Shown here: positions 8,281-18,170 of the stretch, in pieces
How positions within the stretch are numbered: position 1 is the first letter of the stretch
Layout of the letters: every line of letters starts with the position of its first letter
Assembly: GCA_964585385.1 (NCBI GenBank)
Contig: CAZPDP010000007.1
Location: 33,022-97,021, forward strand
Length of the DNA stretch: 64,000 nt
Reading direction: 5' to 3'
Source: JAGXLC01 sp964585385
GTDB lineage: Bacteria > Bacteroidota > Bacteroidia > Bacteroidales > UBA12077
Notes under the pieces: model-generated
Databases searched by the model: none
What the model was told of the DNA's origin: nothing
Seen by the model: the letters and a program-made list of their open reading frames with translations, nothing else
Made by a program: the position numbers and the translations under genes

Positions 8281-9291
8281 TTAATGTATGCGAAATATAC
8301 GTATACCATATTTTTTTGCAAACAATCCTTTGGAATTATAGCTTGCATATAAGTATTTTCCTTCTATTGCAAGTCTTTTGTATTCTCTTTTCTTGTCATA
8401 AAATGCATTAATTCTTACCGGTTGTTTATCTTTCTGAAGCAAAAAAATCTCAATTCCTCGATTGGTTGCTACATATAAATAGTCATCAACAAGTATTACA
8501 TCGTTGCTTTTCGCATCAAGTTCAATAAACCTCTTAGCAGCGGGATGTTCAGGAAGATTAAAATCCATGATAACAATTTCTTTATTGCCATTGGCTAAAT
8601 ACCCGATCTTATCATTCATGACAATTTGAGAGGCTTTACCTGGAGGATAAATCGTTTTGACATACCTCCCGTTTTTAAAATTAACCAGGGGTTTTTTGTA
8701 TGAAAAAATAACCAGTCCCTTTTTTCCTCCTAGCAAGTAGACATAATTATCAAAAGTTTCAATATCTGTAACAGGAAAATCACCCATATTATCCCTTGAA
8801 ACCATTTCAATATTATCCGGATCAGAGTAATCAATTACCTCAGCTCCATTTTTTTCCAGGCCCAGGATAGCTTTGTTATCAAAAATTTTAAATTCTGATA
8901 CAGGCTGGTTTCGGTAATAGCGACCCAAAAGTTTCGGGCTGACGGGGTTAGAAAAATCCAGTATTTCCAAACCTAACTCGCCATTAGCCAAATAGGCGGT
9001 ATCTCCTCTCATTTCAACACAATTTGCACTTCCATAAATTTTTTGGTAAGATCGGATTTCATAATTGTGATAGTATTTGACTCTCTCAAGATTTTCCGGG
9101 TTGGCAGCATTAAAAATTACCATACCTTTTTTTCCGAGAGGCCAGAAAATGTTATTCTCCTGCACATCAAAGCGGCAGTAGCTAATTTTGCCTTTGTTTT
9201 CATACAGACCTGCCGGTGTCAGCTCCTGTCCTTTCAGGATACCCTGGAGGCTTAAAAATAATACAAAAAATAATGCGAATGTTCTTTTCAT
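8281..9291 (-). CDS. LVIVD-repeat beta-propeller protein, secreted
   Basis: A 336-residue exported protein with a signal peptide ending near QGILKGQ. The mature chain is a run of about 40-residue repeats of the form AYLANGELGLEILDFSNPVSPKLLG, which are LVIVD repeats that build a beta-propeller. Six or so copies can be counted, some degenerate, and the last third drifts from consensus. LVIVD proteins are typically surface or periplasmic and often calcium- or glycan-linked; no function is assigned here. It sits 10 bases downstream of the RlmI-like gene, so it is probably in the same transcript. Confidence 0.85.
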   Translation of the reverse strand: MKRTFALFFVLFLSLQGILKGQELTPAGLYENKGKISYCRFDVQENNIFWPLGKKGMVIFNAANPENLERVKYYHNYEIRSYQKIYGSANCVEMRGDTAYLANGELGLEILDFSNPVSPKLLGRYYRNQPVSEFKIFDNKAILGLEKNGAEVIDYSDPDNIEMVSRDNMGDFPVTDIETFDNYVYLLGGKKGLVIFSYKKPLVNFKNGRYVKTIYPPGKASQIVMNDKIGYLANGNKEIVIMDFNLPEHPAAKRFIELDAKSNDVILVDDYLYVATNRGIEIFLLQKDKQPVRINAFYDKKREYKRLAIEGKYLYASYNSKGLFAKKYGIRIFRIH

Positions 9292-9301
9292 ACAGTATAT
9301 G

Positions 9302-10489
9302 TTAATCTATTTGAACTACCAGGCCTTTCAGATATTCACCTTCAGGATGAAAAATATTAACAGGATGATCCGCAGGCTGATTCAATTGATATAAAATCCT
9401 TACATTTCTTCTGGCAGATGCACTGGCGGCAAAAACCATTTTCCGGAAGTTCTCGTTGCTCACCACCTGAGAACATGAGAATGTAAAAAGAATTCCGCCT
9501 GTTTTAATTTTTTCAATTGCCATTCGATTCAAACGTTTATAACCCTGCAAAGCATTATGCAATACATTATTGTGTTTGGCAAAAGCCGGCGGATCTAGAA
9601 CTATCAGATCGTAATCCTCTTGCATATCTTTCAAAAAAGAAAAAGCATCTGCAGCAATTCCTTTGTGGTTATTCTCTTCACCAAAATTAAGAGCAGCATT
9701 CATTTCTGCCCCTTCAACAGCTCTTTGAGAACTATCTACGGTTTCGACCGAATTACATCCCCCATCCATTGCATAAACCGAGAAGGCCCCGGTATACCCG
9801 AAAAGATTCAACACCTTTTTCCCCTCAGCAAAAGACTTGATTAACTGCCTGTTCTCTCTTTGGTCCACATAAAATCCCGTTTTCTGTCCTTTTTCCCAGT
9901 TTATTCTAAATTTAAGACGATTCTCTTTAATCACCTGCTCTGAGGGTTCACCCATCAGGTAATAATCTTCTTTTTTAACATCCGCCTTAAATGGCAAAGT
10001 AGCGCTACTTTTATTGTAAATGGCCTGCAATTTATCGGCTAATGTATTCTTAATGGCCTCACATATAAGGTCCAGGTTTTTGTGCATTCCCACGGAATGC
10101 GTTTGAATGACTGCAACGCCATTATAATAATCGACAATGAGTCCGGGCATGCCATCACCTTCTGCGTTTACTAAACGAAAAACATTTGTTTCAGGATTAT
10201 CGATGAGACCAATAGCCTCCCGGAGCTTATAAGCCCTTTTTATCCGGTCTTGCCAATAATTCGCATCTATTTCCAGGCTGTCAAATGTTAAAATACGCAC
10301 GGCAATTGTACCCTTCTGGTAATGGCCTCTTCCAAGAAATTCATCTTTATTGTCATACACGCTGACAATATCCCCTTCAGCCGGATCCTTTCCTTTAATT
10401 TTCTTTATAGCACCTGAGAAAACCCACGGATGATATCTTCTTAATGACTGATCTTTACCTGATTTTAATATTACTCTTGCTTCTTCCAT
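9302..10489 (-). CDS. RlmI-like class I SAM-dependent rRNA methyltransferase
   Basis: Predicted 23S rRNA cytosine-5 methyltransferase of the RlmI/PUA family, 395 residues. An N-terminal PUA-like domain (about 1-75, with HPWVFSGAI) precedes an EEHD-like central domain and the Rossmann fold. Motif I is VLNLFGYTGAFSVYA and motif IV is LDPPAFAK; the catalytic Cys is probably in TFSCSQ near the C-terminus. The start is the ATG at 10489; an in-frame TTG at 10501 would overlap the preceding gene. It lies 8 bases after the exonuclease stop. The target base is inferred from RlmI of E. coli and could differ. Confidence 0.9.
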   Translation of the reverse strand: MEEARVILKSGKDQSLRRYHPWVFSGAIKKIKGKDPAEGDIVSVYDNKDEFLGRGHYQKGTIAVRILTFDSLEIDANYWQDRIKRAYKLREAIGLIDNPETNVFRLVNAEGDGMPGLIVDYYNGVAVIQTHSVGMHKNLDLICEAIKNTLADKLQAIYNKSSATLPFKADVKKEDYYLMGEPSEQVIKENRLKFRINWEKGQKTGFYVDQRENRQLIKSFAEGKKVLNLFGYTGAFSVYAMDGGCNSVETVDSSQRAVEGAEMNAALNFGEENNHKGIAADAFSFLKDMQEDYDLIVLDPPAFAKHNNVLHNALQGYKRLNRMAIEKIKTGGILFTFSCSQVVSNENFRKMVFAASASARRNVRILYQLNQPADHPVNIFHPEGEYLKGLVVQID

Positions 10490-10497
10490 TTTAATAG

Positions 10498-11079
10498 TCA
10501 ACTTACCTTATTGATGATTTCGTTGTATAACTCATAACAAACCCAGGCATCCGTAGCGGCATATTTAACCTGGGCAGGTGTTAATGTATCATTTTCCCAG
10601 TTAGTTAATCGTTGTGATTTCGAGATCCTCCCATTTAGAATAATTCCTGCAAGCTTTTTCAAACCGGTATTTTTAATATCCATATCTTTGGCAATGCTCT
10701 GTAGTTCAACAAAGCCTCCGGGATTAAAAGGATTCAATTTTTTCAGGCTCTTTAAATCATCCTGTATGGCCACTCCTATTTTCAACACCGAATCGTCTTC
10801 AAGAATACGGGTTAATTCATCAGGTAAACCTATAAAATTGAGCCTGAACAGATAAGCTTTTTTACCTGAAGCCAGTTGCAATAGTGCAGTTTGGTTAACC
10901 TTACCCTTCTTAAATGCTGGCTTGGTTTCGGTATCAAACCCCAGAATGGTATGCTCATGAAGCATTGGCAGGGCAATATCCAGTTTTTTAAAATTGTCAA
11001 TTAAAAAAATTTCCCCCTCAAACTCTTTTCGGGGCATTTTATTTACTTCTTCATTCGTTATGGAACGCTTAAATCTCAT
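10498..11079 (-). CDS. DEDDy-type 3'-5' exonuclease, RNase D-like
   Basis: A 193-residue single-domain exonuclease. Exo I is FDTETK with Asp49 and Glu51, Exo II includes an Asp at 107 or 108 in IGVAIQDDLK, and Exo III is YAATDAW with Tyr173 and Asp177, so all four metal ligands and the Tyr are present. No HRDC domain follows, unlike full-length RNase D, making this the short Bacteroidetes form. The ATG at 11079 overlaps the TGA of the DUF5063 gene (ATGA), so the two are translationally coupled. The neighbouring rRNA methyltransferase suggests a role in RNA processing, though DNA cannot be excluded. Confidence 0.92.
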   Translation of the reverse strand: MRFKRSITNEEVNKMPRKEFEGEIFLIDNFKKLDIALPMLHEHTILGFDTETKPAFKKGKVNQTALLQLASGKKAYLFRLNFIGLPDELTRILEDDSVLKIGVAIQDDLKSLKKLNPFNPGGFVELQSIAKDMDIKNTGLKKLAGIILNGRISKSQRLTNWENDTLTPAQVKYAATDAWVCYELYNEIINKVS

Positions 11080-11699
11080 TCTCCCTTATTTTTCGACTGT
11101 TTTCTTTTTTCATCAAACAACCAGTTGCTTCTTTCTTCTTCATCCAAGCTTCCCGGTTGTTCCTCATCTTCAAGATCTTCATCACTGTAAAATATTCTGT
11201 GCAATGCGCGAAGTGCATTTAATAATTTGATTCCCCAAAATTCTTCAAAATTATAGATTATCTCCCACAAAGCTCCGGCCATTACTTCTTCATTTCCAAA
11301 ACCGTAAGCAGTTGTAAAGTTTTTTAAATCCTGATAGATATCGGCAAAATTATCAGCCAGGCTGGCTATGCTTAAATCTCCCTCCTCTTTGGATACAGGG
11401 TCGTACACATCCAGATAATCATCATGGTACCCAAGCCTGGTCTTTACTTTGTCATAGATATCAGTCCATTCAAGCTCAGTAACATATTTTTCCGGGGTTA
11501 AAACTTCAGTATCTTCTATGCGTGGAAGTTTCAGGCTGTAAAAATAAAGTCCGGAAAGAAGGCTGATAGCTTTTTTTACAAAATCCGTTTTTGTGAAATT
11601 ATTGGTATTTTCCAAGAAAGTACAATATTCTGCAGCCTGGGCCACAAACTCAGTAACATCCTGGTCTTCAAACAGATTTAACCCTTGTTCATCTTCCAT
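11076..11699 (-). CDS. DUF5063 family protein
   Basis: A 207-residue soluble, mostly helical and acidic protein of the uncharacterised DUF5063 family. Recognisable segments are FVAQAAEYCTFLE at the N-terminus, LLSGLYFYSLKLP, and GALWEIIYNFEEFWGIKLLNA near 140-160, followed by a low-complexity acidic tail ending in basic residues. The ATG at 11699 was preferred to an in-frame TTG at 11723. It overlaps the exonuclease start by four bases and appears to be the first gene of a three-gene unit with the exonuclease and the RlmI-like enzyme. Function is unknown; the context points to RNA metabolism. Confidence 0.85.
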   Translation of the reverse strand: MEDEQGLNLFEDQDVTEFVAQAAEYCTFLENTNNFTKTDFVKKAISLLSGLYFYSLKLPRIEDTEVLTPEKYVTELEWTDIYDKVKTRLGYHDDYLDVYDPVSKEEGDLSIASLADNFADIYQDLKNFTTAYGFGNEEVMAGALWEIIYNFEEFWGIKLLNALRALHRIFYSDEDLEDEEQPGSLDEEERSNWLFDEKRKQSKNKGE

Positions 11700-11793
11700 A
11701 ATTTTCCAGATTTTGAAACACAAAAGTAAAAAAATATTCCACTGGAAATTCTTAATTCAGTTATCTTATTGATCCTTGCGAAATAATATCAAT

Positions 11794-13698
11794 TTAAACC
11801 CAACTATACGTATCATCCCTATTCTTTTGGATTTTATTGTGATCAAGAAGCCAATGAATGACTTTAACTACTTTTTCTTTTTTATATTCGATGTTTTCTA
11901 CCAGTTCTTCCAGAGTGCAAGAATTTTCTTTAAGATTATCTTTCAACTGTTCAATTATCAAATCAAACTGATATTTACTCAGATCGAGCTCATTCCTTTG
12001 GTTACAGGCATCACAATGACCGCAGCGGTATGCATTTTTCTCTCCAAAATATTCCAGTAACTGAACACTTCTGCATTTATTTTGATTGGTTGCATAATTT
12101 ATTACAGCGTTAATTTTGCGGATATATTGTTTTTTTCTTTGTTTATAATTTTCAGGTGAAATATATAAGCTCTTTCTTTTTAACCTTTCTTCTGTATAAA
12201 TTACCATTGGGGTCTTTTTATAGGGGATATAATCAATGATTTTGTAATACTTTAATCTGTTTAGCAGTTTATAGACTTTATCAACATCTGTACCTGTCTT
12301 TTTAGCTAATGTCTTTTCATCAATCTTGGTATAATTGGTAAATACCCCGGTATAGTTCCTGAGGATTAGCTTAATGAATGCATCATACTGTTCGTTGGAA
12401 AGTTGAAAATTGTAGAGATCATCGCGGGAAACCGTAAAAAATATTTTTGATTTATTGGATAATTCGTCTGTAAGCTCAATATAACCTTCTTTCTGGAGAA
12501 ACTTAAGGCTGCTGTATGCATTTATTAGATTGAATTTATAGTGAGAAATAAAATCATAAATATTAAAGTCAAAAGCTTCGAATTTACCTCCTTCATAGGG
12601 TATTTTGAGGTAATTACCCAGAGCTTCATAAACATCCTTAATTTCTTTAATCTCCGGGAAATTTTGTTCAATTCTACGCTCAGCTTTTACCTTATCGGAA
12701 TTGTTATAAAGCAAAACTGCATAAGCTCTGTTTCCATCTCTTCCTGCTCTTCCTGCTTCCTGGAAGTAGGCTTCGATGGTATCTGGCAGGTCATAATGAA
12801 TGACAAAACGAACATCAGGTTTATCAATTCCCATACCAAATGCATTAGTAGCAACCATTATTCTTATCCTTCCTTTCTGCCAGGCTTCCTGTTTCTTGTT
12901 TCTTATATCATTATCCAATCCCGCATGGTAATAATCGGAAGAAACATTTGATTTGGCAAGCAGATTCGCCACCTCCTCTGTTCTTTTACGGCTTCTGGTA
13001 TAAATAATTCCTGACCCCTGTATTTTACTGATGCTCTCCAGGACATAGCCTACTTTATTTTCTACGTTACGAACCAGGTAAACCAGGTTCTTCCTTTCAA
13101 AACTTTTTTTAAGCAGATTTTTTTCTCTGAACCCCAGTTTTTCCTGGATATCATCCACCACATCGGTAGTAGCGGTTGCAGTTAATGCCAGGAAAGGAGG
13201 GCTACCTGTAAGGTATTCACGTAAATCAGCAATTTTCAGGTAAGAAGGCCTGAAATCATATCCCCACTGAGAAATACAGTGCGCCTCATCTATTGCAACA
13301 AGATTCACTTTCATCTTTCCCGCCCTGGCCCTGAATATATCTGTGGCTATTCTTTCAGGTGAGAGGTACATAAATTTATAATCACCGAAAATACAGTTAT
13401 CCAAAGCTATATCTATCTCCCGTTTTGTCAGACCCGAATGGATGGCAACCGCCTTAATCCCCCTGCTATTCAAGTTTTCGACCTGATCTCTCATTAAGGC
13501 TATAAGGGGAGTAATTACCAGGCAAATACCTTCTTTTGCCAGTGCAGGAATTTGAAATGTTATGGATTTACCGCCACCCGTGGGCATGAGGGCAAGAGTG
13601 TCATTCCCGTTTACAACCGATAGAATAATTTCTTCCTGTAATGGCCTGAATGAACCATATCCCCAATATTTTACTAAAAGTTGTCTGTAAAAATCCAA
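11794..13698 (-). CDS. recQ: RecQ-family ATP-dependent DNA helicase
   Basis: A 634-residue 3'-5' helicase for recombination repair and fork maintenance. The motif 0 region FRPLQEEII is near residue 17, Walker A PTGGGKS at 39-45, DEAH at 137-140, and motif VI QEAGRAGRDG follows near 320. A zinc-binding cluster (Cys-RSVQLL...RCGHCDAC) lies near 560-585. The C-terminus ends soon after with a winged-helix-like segment, so the HRDC domain of E. coli RecQ is absent. The start is a TTG: an in-frame TAA closes the upstream sequence and the next ATG would cut into the helicase core. It is divergent from guaB across 146 bases. Confidence 0.94.
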   Translation of the reverse strand: MDFYRQLLVKYWGYGSFRPLQEEIILSVVNGNDTLALMPTGGGKSITFQIPALAKEGICLVITPLIALMRDQVENLNSRGIKAVAIHSGLTKREIDIALDNCIFGDYKFMYLSPERIATDIFRARAGKMKVNLVAIDEAHCISQWGYDFRPSYLKIADLREYLTGSPPFLALTATATTDVVDDIQEKLGFREKNLLKKSFERKNLVYLVRNVENKVGYVLESISKIQGSGIIYTRSRKRTEEVANLLAKSNVSSDYYHAGLDNDIRNKKQEAWQKGRIRIMVATNAFGMGIDKPDVRFVIHYDLPDTIEAYFQEAGRAGRDGNRAYAVLLYNNSDKVKAERRIEQNFPEIKEIKDVYEALGNYLKIPYEGGKFEAFDFNIYDFISHYKFNLINAYSSLKFLQKEGYIELTDELSNKSKIFFTVSRDDLYNFQLSNEQYDAFIKLILRNYTGVFTNYTKIDEKTLAKKTGTDVDKVYKLLNRLKYYKIIDYIPYKKTPMVIYTEERLKRKSLYISPENYKQRKKQYIRKINAVINYATNQNKCRSVQLLEYFGEKNAYRCGHCDACNQRNELDLSKYQFDLIIEQLKDNLKENSCTLEELVENIEYKKEKVVKVIHWLLDHNKIQKNRDDTYSWV

Positions 13699-13844
13699 GG
13701 TGCAAATAATATTTTAATAAACAAACGTTTAATTCAGAAACAAACCTATATGTATTTTAGATTTTTTTAAGAATTAATTCGCTATTGTTTACTGATTTTT
13801 TTGTATTTTGGCGCGATTTAAAAATAATCAAAATTACAACACAA

Positions 13845-15314
13845 ATGGGCTTCGAAAAAGACAAAATTCAGCTTGATGGATATACCTTTGATGATGTGCT
13901 TCTAATCCCGCAATATTCTAAGATATTGCCGCATGAAGTTGACCTTACTACTAAGTTTTCCAGAAATATAGACCTTAATATTCCACTTGTATCAGCTGCC
14001 ATGGATACCGTAACAGAATCGGAAATGGCCATTGCGATAGCCAGACAGGGAGGAATTGGGGTTATTCACAAAAACATGACCATTGAAGAGCAGGCAAAAC
14101 ACGTTAAAACAGTGAAAAGAGCTGAAAACGGGATGATTTACGATCCTATTACAATCAAAAAAGACAGTACGATTGGAGATGCTCTGAATATTATGAAAGA
14201 GTACAAAATAGGGGGAATCCCGGTGGTGGATAACGAAGGTCTTTTGATTGGAATTGTAACGAACAGGGATCTCAGATTCGAAAAGAACTTTACCCGTCCC
14301 ATAGAAGATATCATGACAAAGGATAATATCATTTCAACCTCTCAGTCTATTGATCTTGAAGAAGCAACTGATATTCTCCAAAAGCATAAAATTGAAAAGC
14401 TTCCCGTGGTGGATGAAGGTAAAAAACTCGTTGGCCTTCTAACATACAAAGACATAACAAAAGTTAAAGATAATCCCAACGCCTGCAAAGATAATAAAGG
14501 CAGACTCAGGGTTGCAGCAGCCATCGGCGTAACCCATGATTCTCTTCAACGGGCTGAAGCTCTGGTTAAAGAAAACGTGGACGCCATTATCATTGATACA
14601 GCGCATGCTCATTCAAAAGGGGTTTTTGAAGTCCTTAAAAAAGTAAAAGAAATCTTTACGAGTATAGATGTAATAGTTGGTAACATTGGAACCGGCGAAG
14701 CAGCCAAAGATTTAATTAAAGCAGGAGCCGATGCTGTAAAGGTTGGTATTGGACCCGGGTCAATATGCACCACTCGTATTGTAGCTGGTGTAGGCCTTCC
14801 ACAACTTTCAGCTATTTATGAAGTTGCCAGTGAATGTGAGAAAGCTGGGATACCCGTTATCGCGGATGGTGGAGTTCGATATTCCGGCGATCTCGTTAAA
14901 TCTATTGCTGCCGGCGCAGATTCAATTATGGCTGGCTCCTTGTTTGCAGGGGTTGAAGAATCACCGGGGGATACCATTATTTACCAGGGAAGAAAATTCA
15001 AGGCTTATCGTGGAATGGGCTCAGTGGAAGCCATGCAGGAAGGATCAAAAGACAGATACTTCCAGGATCTTGAAGAAGATGTAAGAAAACTAGTACCGGA
15101 AGGCATAAGTGGCCGGGTGCCATACAAAGGAACACTCTATGAAGTGGTATACCAATTAATTGGAGGACTGAAAGCAGGTATGGGATATTGCGGAGCTGAA
15201 GATATTCTTAACCTGAAAAAAGCCAGGTTTGTAAAAATTACAAATTCCGGCGTTATTGAAAGTCATCCCCATGACGTTGCCATTACAAGAGAAGCACCAA
15301 ATTATAGCAGGTAA
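13845..15314 (+). CDS. guaB: IMP dehydrogenase
   Basis: Converts IMP to XMP with NAD+, the committed step of GMP synthesis, in the cytoplasm. The chain has 489 residues. The barrel begins with TFDDVLLIPQ, an inserted CBS pair spans about residues 97-210, and the catalytic loop GIGPGSICTTR places the nucleophile at Cys308. The mobile flap (EGISGRVPYKG) and the terminal potassium-binding region are intact. The ATG at 13845 was chosen over a TTG at 13785 because the family begins close to this point. The parvulin gene follows after 27 bases. A TGTATTTTGG sequence just upstream resembles the -7 box but is one base off. Confidence 0.97.
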   Translation: MGFEKDKIQLDGYTFDDVLLIPQYSKILPHEVDLTTKFSRNIDLNIPLVSAAMDTVTESEMAIAIARQGGIGVIHKNMTIEEQAKHVKTVKRAENGMIYDPITIKKDSTIGDALNIMKEYKIGGIPVVDNEGLLIGIVTNRDLRFEKNFTRPIEDIMTKDNIISTSQSIDLEEATDILQKHKIEKLPVVDEGKKLVGLLTYKDITKVKDNPNACKDNKGRLRVAAAIGVTHDSLQRAEALVKENVDAIIIDTAHAHSKGVFEVLKKVKEIFTSIDVIVGNIGTGEAAKDLIKAGADAVKVGIGPGSICTTRIVAGVGLPQLSAIYEVASECEKAGIPVIADGGVRYSGDLVKSIAAGADSIMAGSLFAGVEESPGDTIIYQGRKFKAYRGMGSVEAMQEGSKDRYFQDLEEDVRKLVPEGISGRVPYKGTLYEVVYQLIGGLKAGMGYCGAEDILNLKKARFVKITNSGVIESHPHDVAITREAPNYSR

Positions 15315-15341
15315 ACCTAATTCTAACCAAAGACATACATT

Positions 15342-17321
15342 ATGAAGAAAATTACAACAATGATTTTCTTGCTACTGGTATCTTTTTCAGTTGGCATAAG
15401 TCAGAGTCAGGATAATATTCTTATTACCATTGACGGTAAAGATATTTCCAGGAATGAATTTATGCACATTTACAAGAAAAACAACCAGAACATTCAATCG
15501 GGTGACAAAACAGGAATTGATGACTACCTTGATATGTTCATCAATTTTAAACTTAAAGTTATTGAAGCCGAAAACCTTGGCATTGACACTATTCCTTCGG
15601 TTAAAAATGAAATTGAAAAATACAGGCACGAACTGGCTAAGCCCTACCTTGTTGACAGCCAAGTACTCCAAAACCTGTTACAAGAAGCCTATGAAAGAAG
15701 TAAAAAAGAAATAAGAGCCAGTCATATACTTATAAAGTTTCCCCAAAAAATCTCATACGAAGACACCTTGTTGTCTTATGAAAAAGTCCTTGGAATAAGA
15801 CGCCGTATTGTAAATAAAGAAGAACCTTTCATTGAAGTAGCCAAAGCTACCTCAGATGATCCTTCAGTAAAAAATAACGGTGGCGATTTGGGTTATTTTT
15901 CTGCATTCAGAATGGTCTATCCTTTTGAAAATGCTGCATATAAATTAGACATTGATGAAGTATCCAACCCGGTCAGAACGCAATTTGGATATCACCTTAT
16001 CAAAAAAACTGACGTAAGAGATGCTAAAGGACAAGTAAAAGTTGCTCATATCATGTTGCTTGCACCCAAATCCATGAAAGAAGAGGAGAAAATTAAAAAG
16101 AAGGAAAAAATAAACAATATATACCAAAAGCTTAAGGATGGAGCCAACTTTGCTGAATTGGCGAAGGAATATTCTGATGACAAAGGTTCAGCGAGCAATG
16201 GAGGTGAGCTGCCCTGGTTTGGTACCGGCAGAATGGTCCCTGCTTTTGAGGAAGCGGCTTTTTCCCTGGATGAAACAGGTGAAATTACACAACCCGTAAG
16301 AACTTCTGTTGGATGGCATATCATCAAACTCCTGAACAAAAAAGAACTGGGTCCTTTTGAAGAAGAAAAAAACGCTATCAAACAGAAAGTTCAGAATAAC
16401 CCTCGTTACCAGGTAGCCGGTGATTCTCTGATAAGTGATCTAAAAAAAGATTATGGGTATTCTCTTGATTCGGCAAGCATGCTTAAAATTCATGACATAG
16501 TTCTGGATGAAGAAGAAAATTATTATCCTAATCGCATTCAGTCGCTTAAAAATAATAAAACACCGTTATTTCAATTTGCAGGGAAAAAATTCACAATTGG
16601 AGACTTCATAAGTTTCCTGGATAATCCCCCCCGGGAACTGACCAACAATTATAAAAACAAATATCTTTTTGATAAAGCCTATCACAGGTATGTGGATAAC
16701 CAGATTATTAAGTATGAGAAATCCTTGTTAAAGGAAAAGCATAAAGAATACAAATACCTTGTAAATGAATACCATGACGGAATCCTGCTTTTCGAGATAA
16801 TGGACAGGAAAGTTTGGACAAAAGCTTCTGAAGATACTACCGGACTCAAAAATTACTATCAGGAAAACAAAGAAAATTATAAATGGGGCGAACGCTATAA
16901 GGGCAAAATTTATCTCTTTGACACGAAAGATACCAAAGAAAAGGTCCAAAAAATGAAAAAAGGTGGACTTTTTAGAAAATCCTATTCAGATGAGGAAATA
17001 TTAAATGAACTGAATATCAACGGGAAACAAAAAGTGAAAATAAATGAAAAAATTTTCCGCAAGGGTGAAAACCCGGTTATAGATTATCATGTCTGGAATA
17101 TTGGCACGGAAAAAGATATTGACGATAAAAAACCCTATTGGATAAAGGGTAAAATTGTCCCTCCCACTATTAAAACTCTGAATGAGGCAAGAGGTGAGGT
17201 AATAGCTGATTACCAGAATTATCTTGAAAAACAGTGGATAGATGAACTCCGTGATAAATACGACATCCATATCAAAGAGAAAGTATTGCAAACATTAAAA
17301 GAGAAAACCAGTCATCAATGA
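15342..17321 (+). CDS. Periplasmic peptidylprolyl isomerase with two parvulin domains
   Basis: A 659-residue exported folding factor. A signal peptide ends near GISQS. An N-terminal helical SurA/PpiD-like region (about 25-120) is followed by two rotamase (PpiC) domains at about 124-223 and 231-333, each with ASHIL/AHIML starts, NGGDLG or NGGELPWFG segments and GYHLI/GWHII ends. The remaining ~320 residues are lysine-rich with no recognised domain, an unusually long tail for SurA. It is the first of three consecutive folding-factor genes; its stop overlaps the next start (ATGA at 17318). A role in outer-membrane protein maturation is known for the family and inferred here. Confidence 0.92.
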   Translation: MKKITTMIFLLLVSFSVGISQSQDNILITIDGKDISRNEFMHIYKKNNQNIQSGDKTGIDDYLDMFINFKLKVIEAENLGIDTIPSVKNEIEKYRHELAKPYLVDSQVLQNLLQEAYERSKKEIRASHILIKFPQKISYEDTLLSYEKVLGIRRRIVNKEEPFIEVAKATSDDPSVKNNGGDLGYFSAFRMVYPFENAAYKLDIDEVSNPVRTQFGYHLIKKTDVRDAKGQVKVAHIMLLAPKSMKEEEKIKKKEKINNIYQKLKDGANFAELAKEYSDDKGSASNGGELPWFGTGRMVPAFEEAAFSLDETGEITQPVRTSVGWHIIKLLNKKELGPFEEEKNAIKQKVQNNPRYQVAGDSLISDLKKDYGYSLDSASMLKIHDIVLDEEENYYPNRIQSLKNNKTPLFQFAGKKFTIGDFISFLDNPPRELTNNYKNKYLFDKAYHRYVDNQIIKYEKSLLKEKHKEYKYLVNEYHDGILLFEIMDRKVWTKASEDTTGLKNYYQENKENYKWGERYKGKIYLFDTKDTKEKVQKMKKGGLFRKSYSDEEILNELNINGKQKVKINEKIFRKGENPVIDYHVWNIGTEKDIDDKKPYWIKGKIVPPTIKTLNEARGEVIADYQNYLEKQWIDELRDKYDIHIKEKVLQTLKEKTSHQ

Positions 17322-18157
17322 GATACTTCATGTTTATACTTCTGATAAGTCTGCTTTATGGCTGTCAGGAGAACAAAAATACAGACAAAAAACCAATAGC
17401 AAAAATTCACGACAAGTACTTGTATTTGTCTGATATACGCAATGTAATACCTGAAAACAAAACGGGTGAAGACAGTATTCTGTTTGCAAAGAACTACATT
17501 AAAAACTGGATACAAAAGCAGTTGTTGCTGAGCAAAGCAGAACAAAATTTGCCCAAAGAAAGAATGGATATTCAAAAACAAATCGAAGAATACAGAGCTT
17601 CCCTGCTTATTTATAAATACCAGCAGCAATGGATTGACCAAAAGCTTGATACTATAGTCCAACATGAAGATATTGAGCAATATTACAATCAAAACAAAAA
17701 AAATTTTAACCTGGACCAGAATCTTGTAAAAATTCTATTTATTAAGCTTCCCAACAATTCTCCGAATATGGAAAACGTTAAGCAATGGTATAAGTCCGAT
17801 AATGAAGAAAGTATCTCCCGGCTTGAAGATTATTGTTATCAATATGCCGAGAAGTTTGACGATTTCAATAACAACTGGATTACGTTTAAAAGTTTGCTTA
17901 ATAAAATATCATATAAAGTTGAAAACCATGAATATTTTCTAGAAAGAAACAGCTTCATAGAGAAACAAGATTCATTATATCAGTATTTCATTCGAATAAA
18001 CGAATACAAATTAAAGGGAAGTCCGGCACCACTGAATTATGTTTATGATAAGATAGAGACCCTGATTTTAAATAAACGAAAGCATCAATTGCTGGAAAAA
18101 CTGGAAAATGATATTTATAACGAAGCATTAAATCATAACGAGTTTGTCATATATTAA
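17318..18157 (+). CDS. SurA-like lipoprotein lacking a parvulin domain
   Basis: A 279-residue predicted lipoprotein with a short signal segment and lipobox LLYGC. The mature part (residues 20-130) is helical with FAKNYIKNWIQKQLLLSKAE, resembling the chaperone helix bundle of SurA/PpiD-like proteins. A QWIDQKLDTIVQHEDIEQYY segment then mirrors the region that precedes a parvulin domain. No rotamase motif (ASHIL, NGGELG, G-HIIK) follows, so it is probably a chaperone without isomerase activity. It overlaps the upstream gene by four bases and is followed 13 bases on by another double-parvulin protein. The assignment rests on context and general layout. Confidence 0.7.
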   Translation: MRYFMFILLISLLYGCQENKNTDKKPIAKIHDKYLYLSDIRNVIPENKTGEDSILFAKNYIKNWIQKQLLLSKAEQNLPKERMDIQKQIEEYRASLLIYKYQQQWIDQKLDTIVQHEDIEQYYNQNKKNFNLDQNLVKILFIKLPNNSPNMENVKQWYKSDNEESISRLEDYCYQYAEKFDDFNNNWITFKSLLNKISYKVENHEYFLERNSFIEKQDSLYQYFIRINEYKLKGSPAPLNYVYDKIETLILNKRKHQLLEKLENDIYNEALNHNEFVIY

Positions 18158-18170
18158 AATTAAACACTTT

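Noticed and set aside
12541..12951. A 136-codon plus-strand frame
   Set aside because: It is entirely inside recQ on the other strand, and its translation has no domain features.
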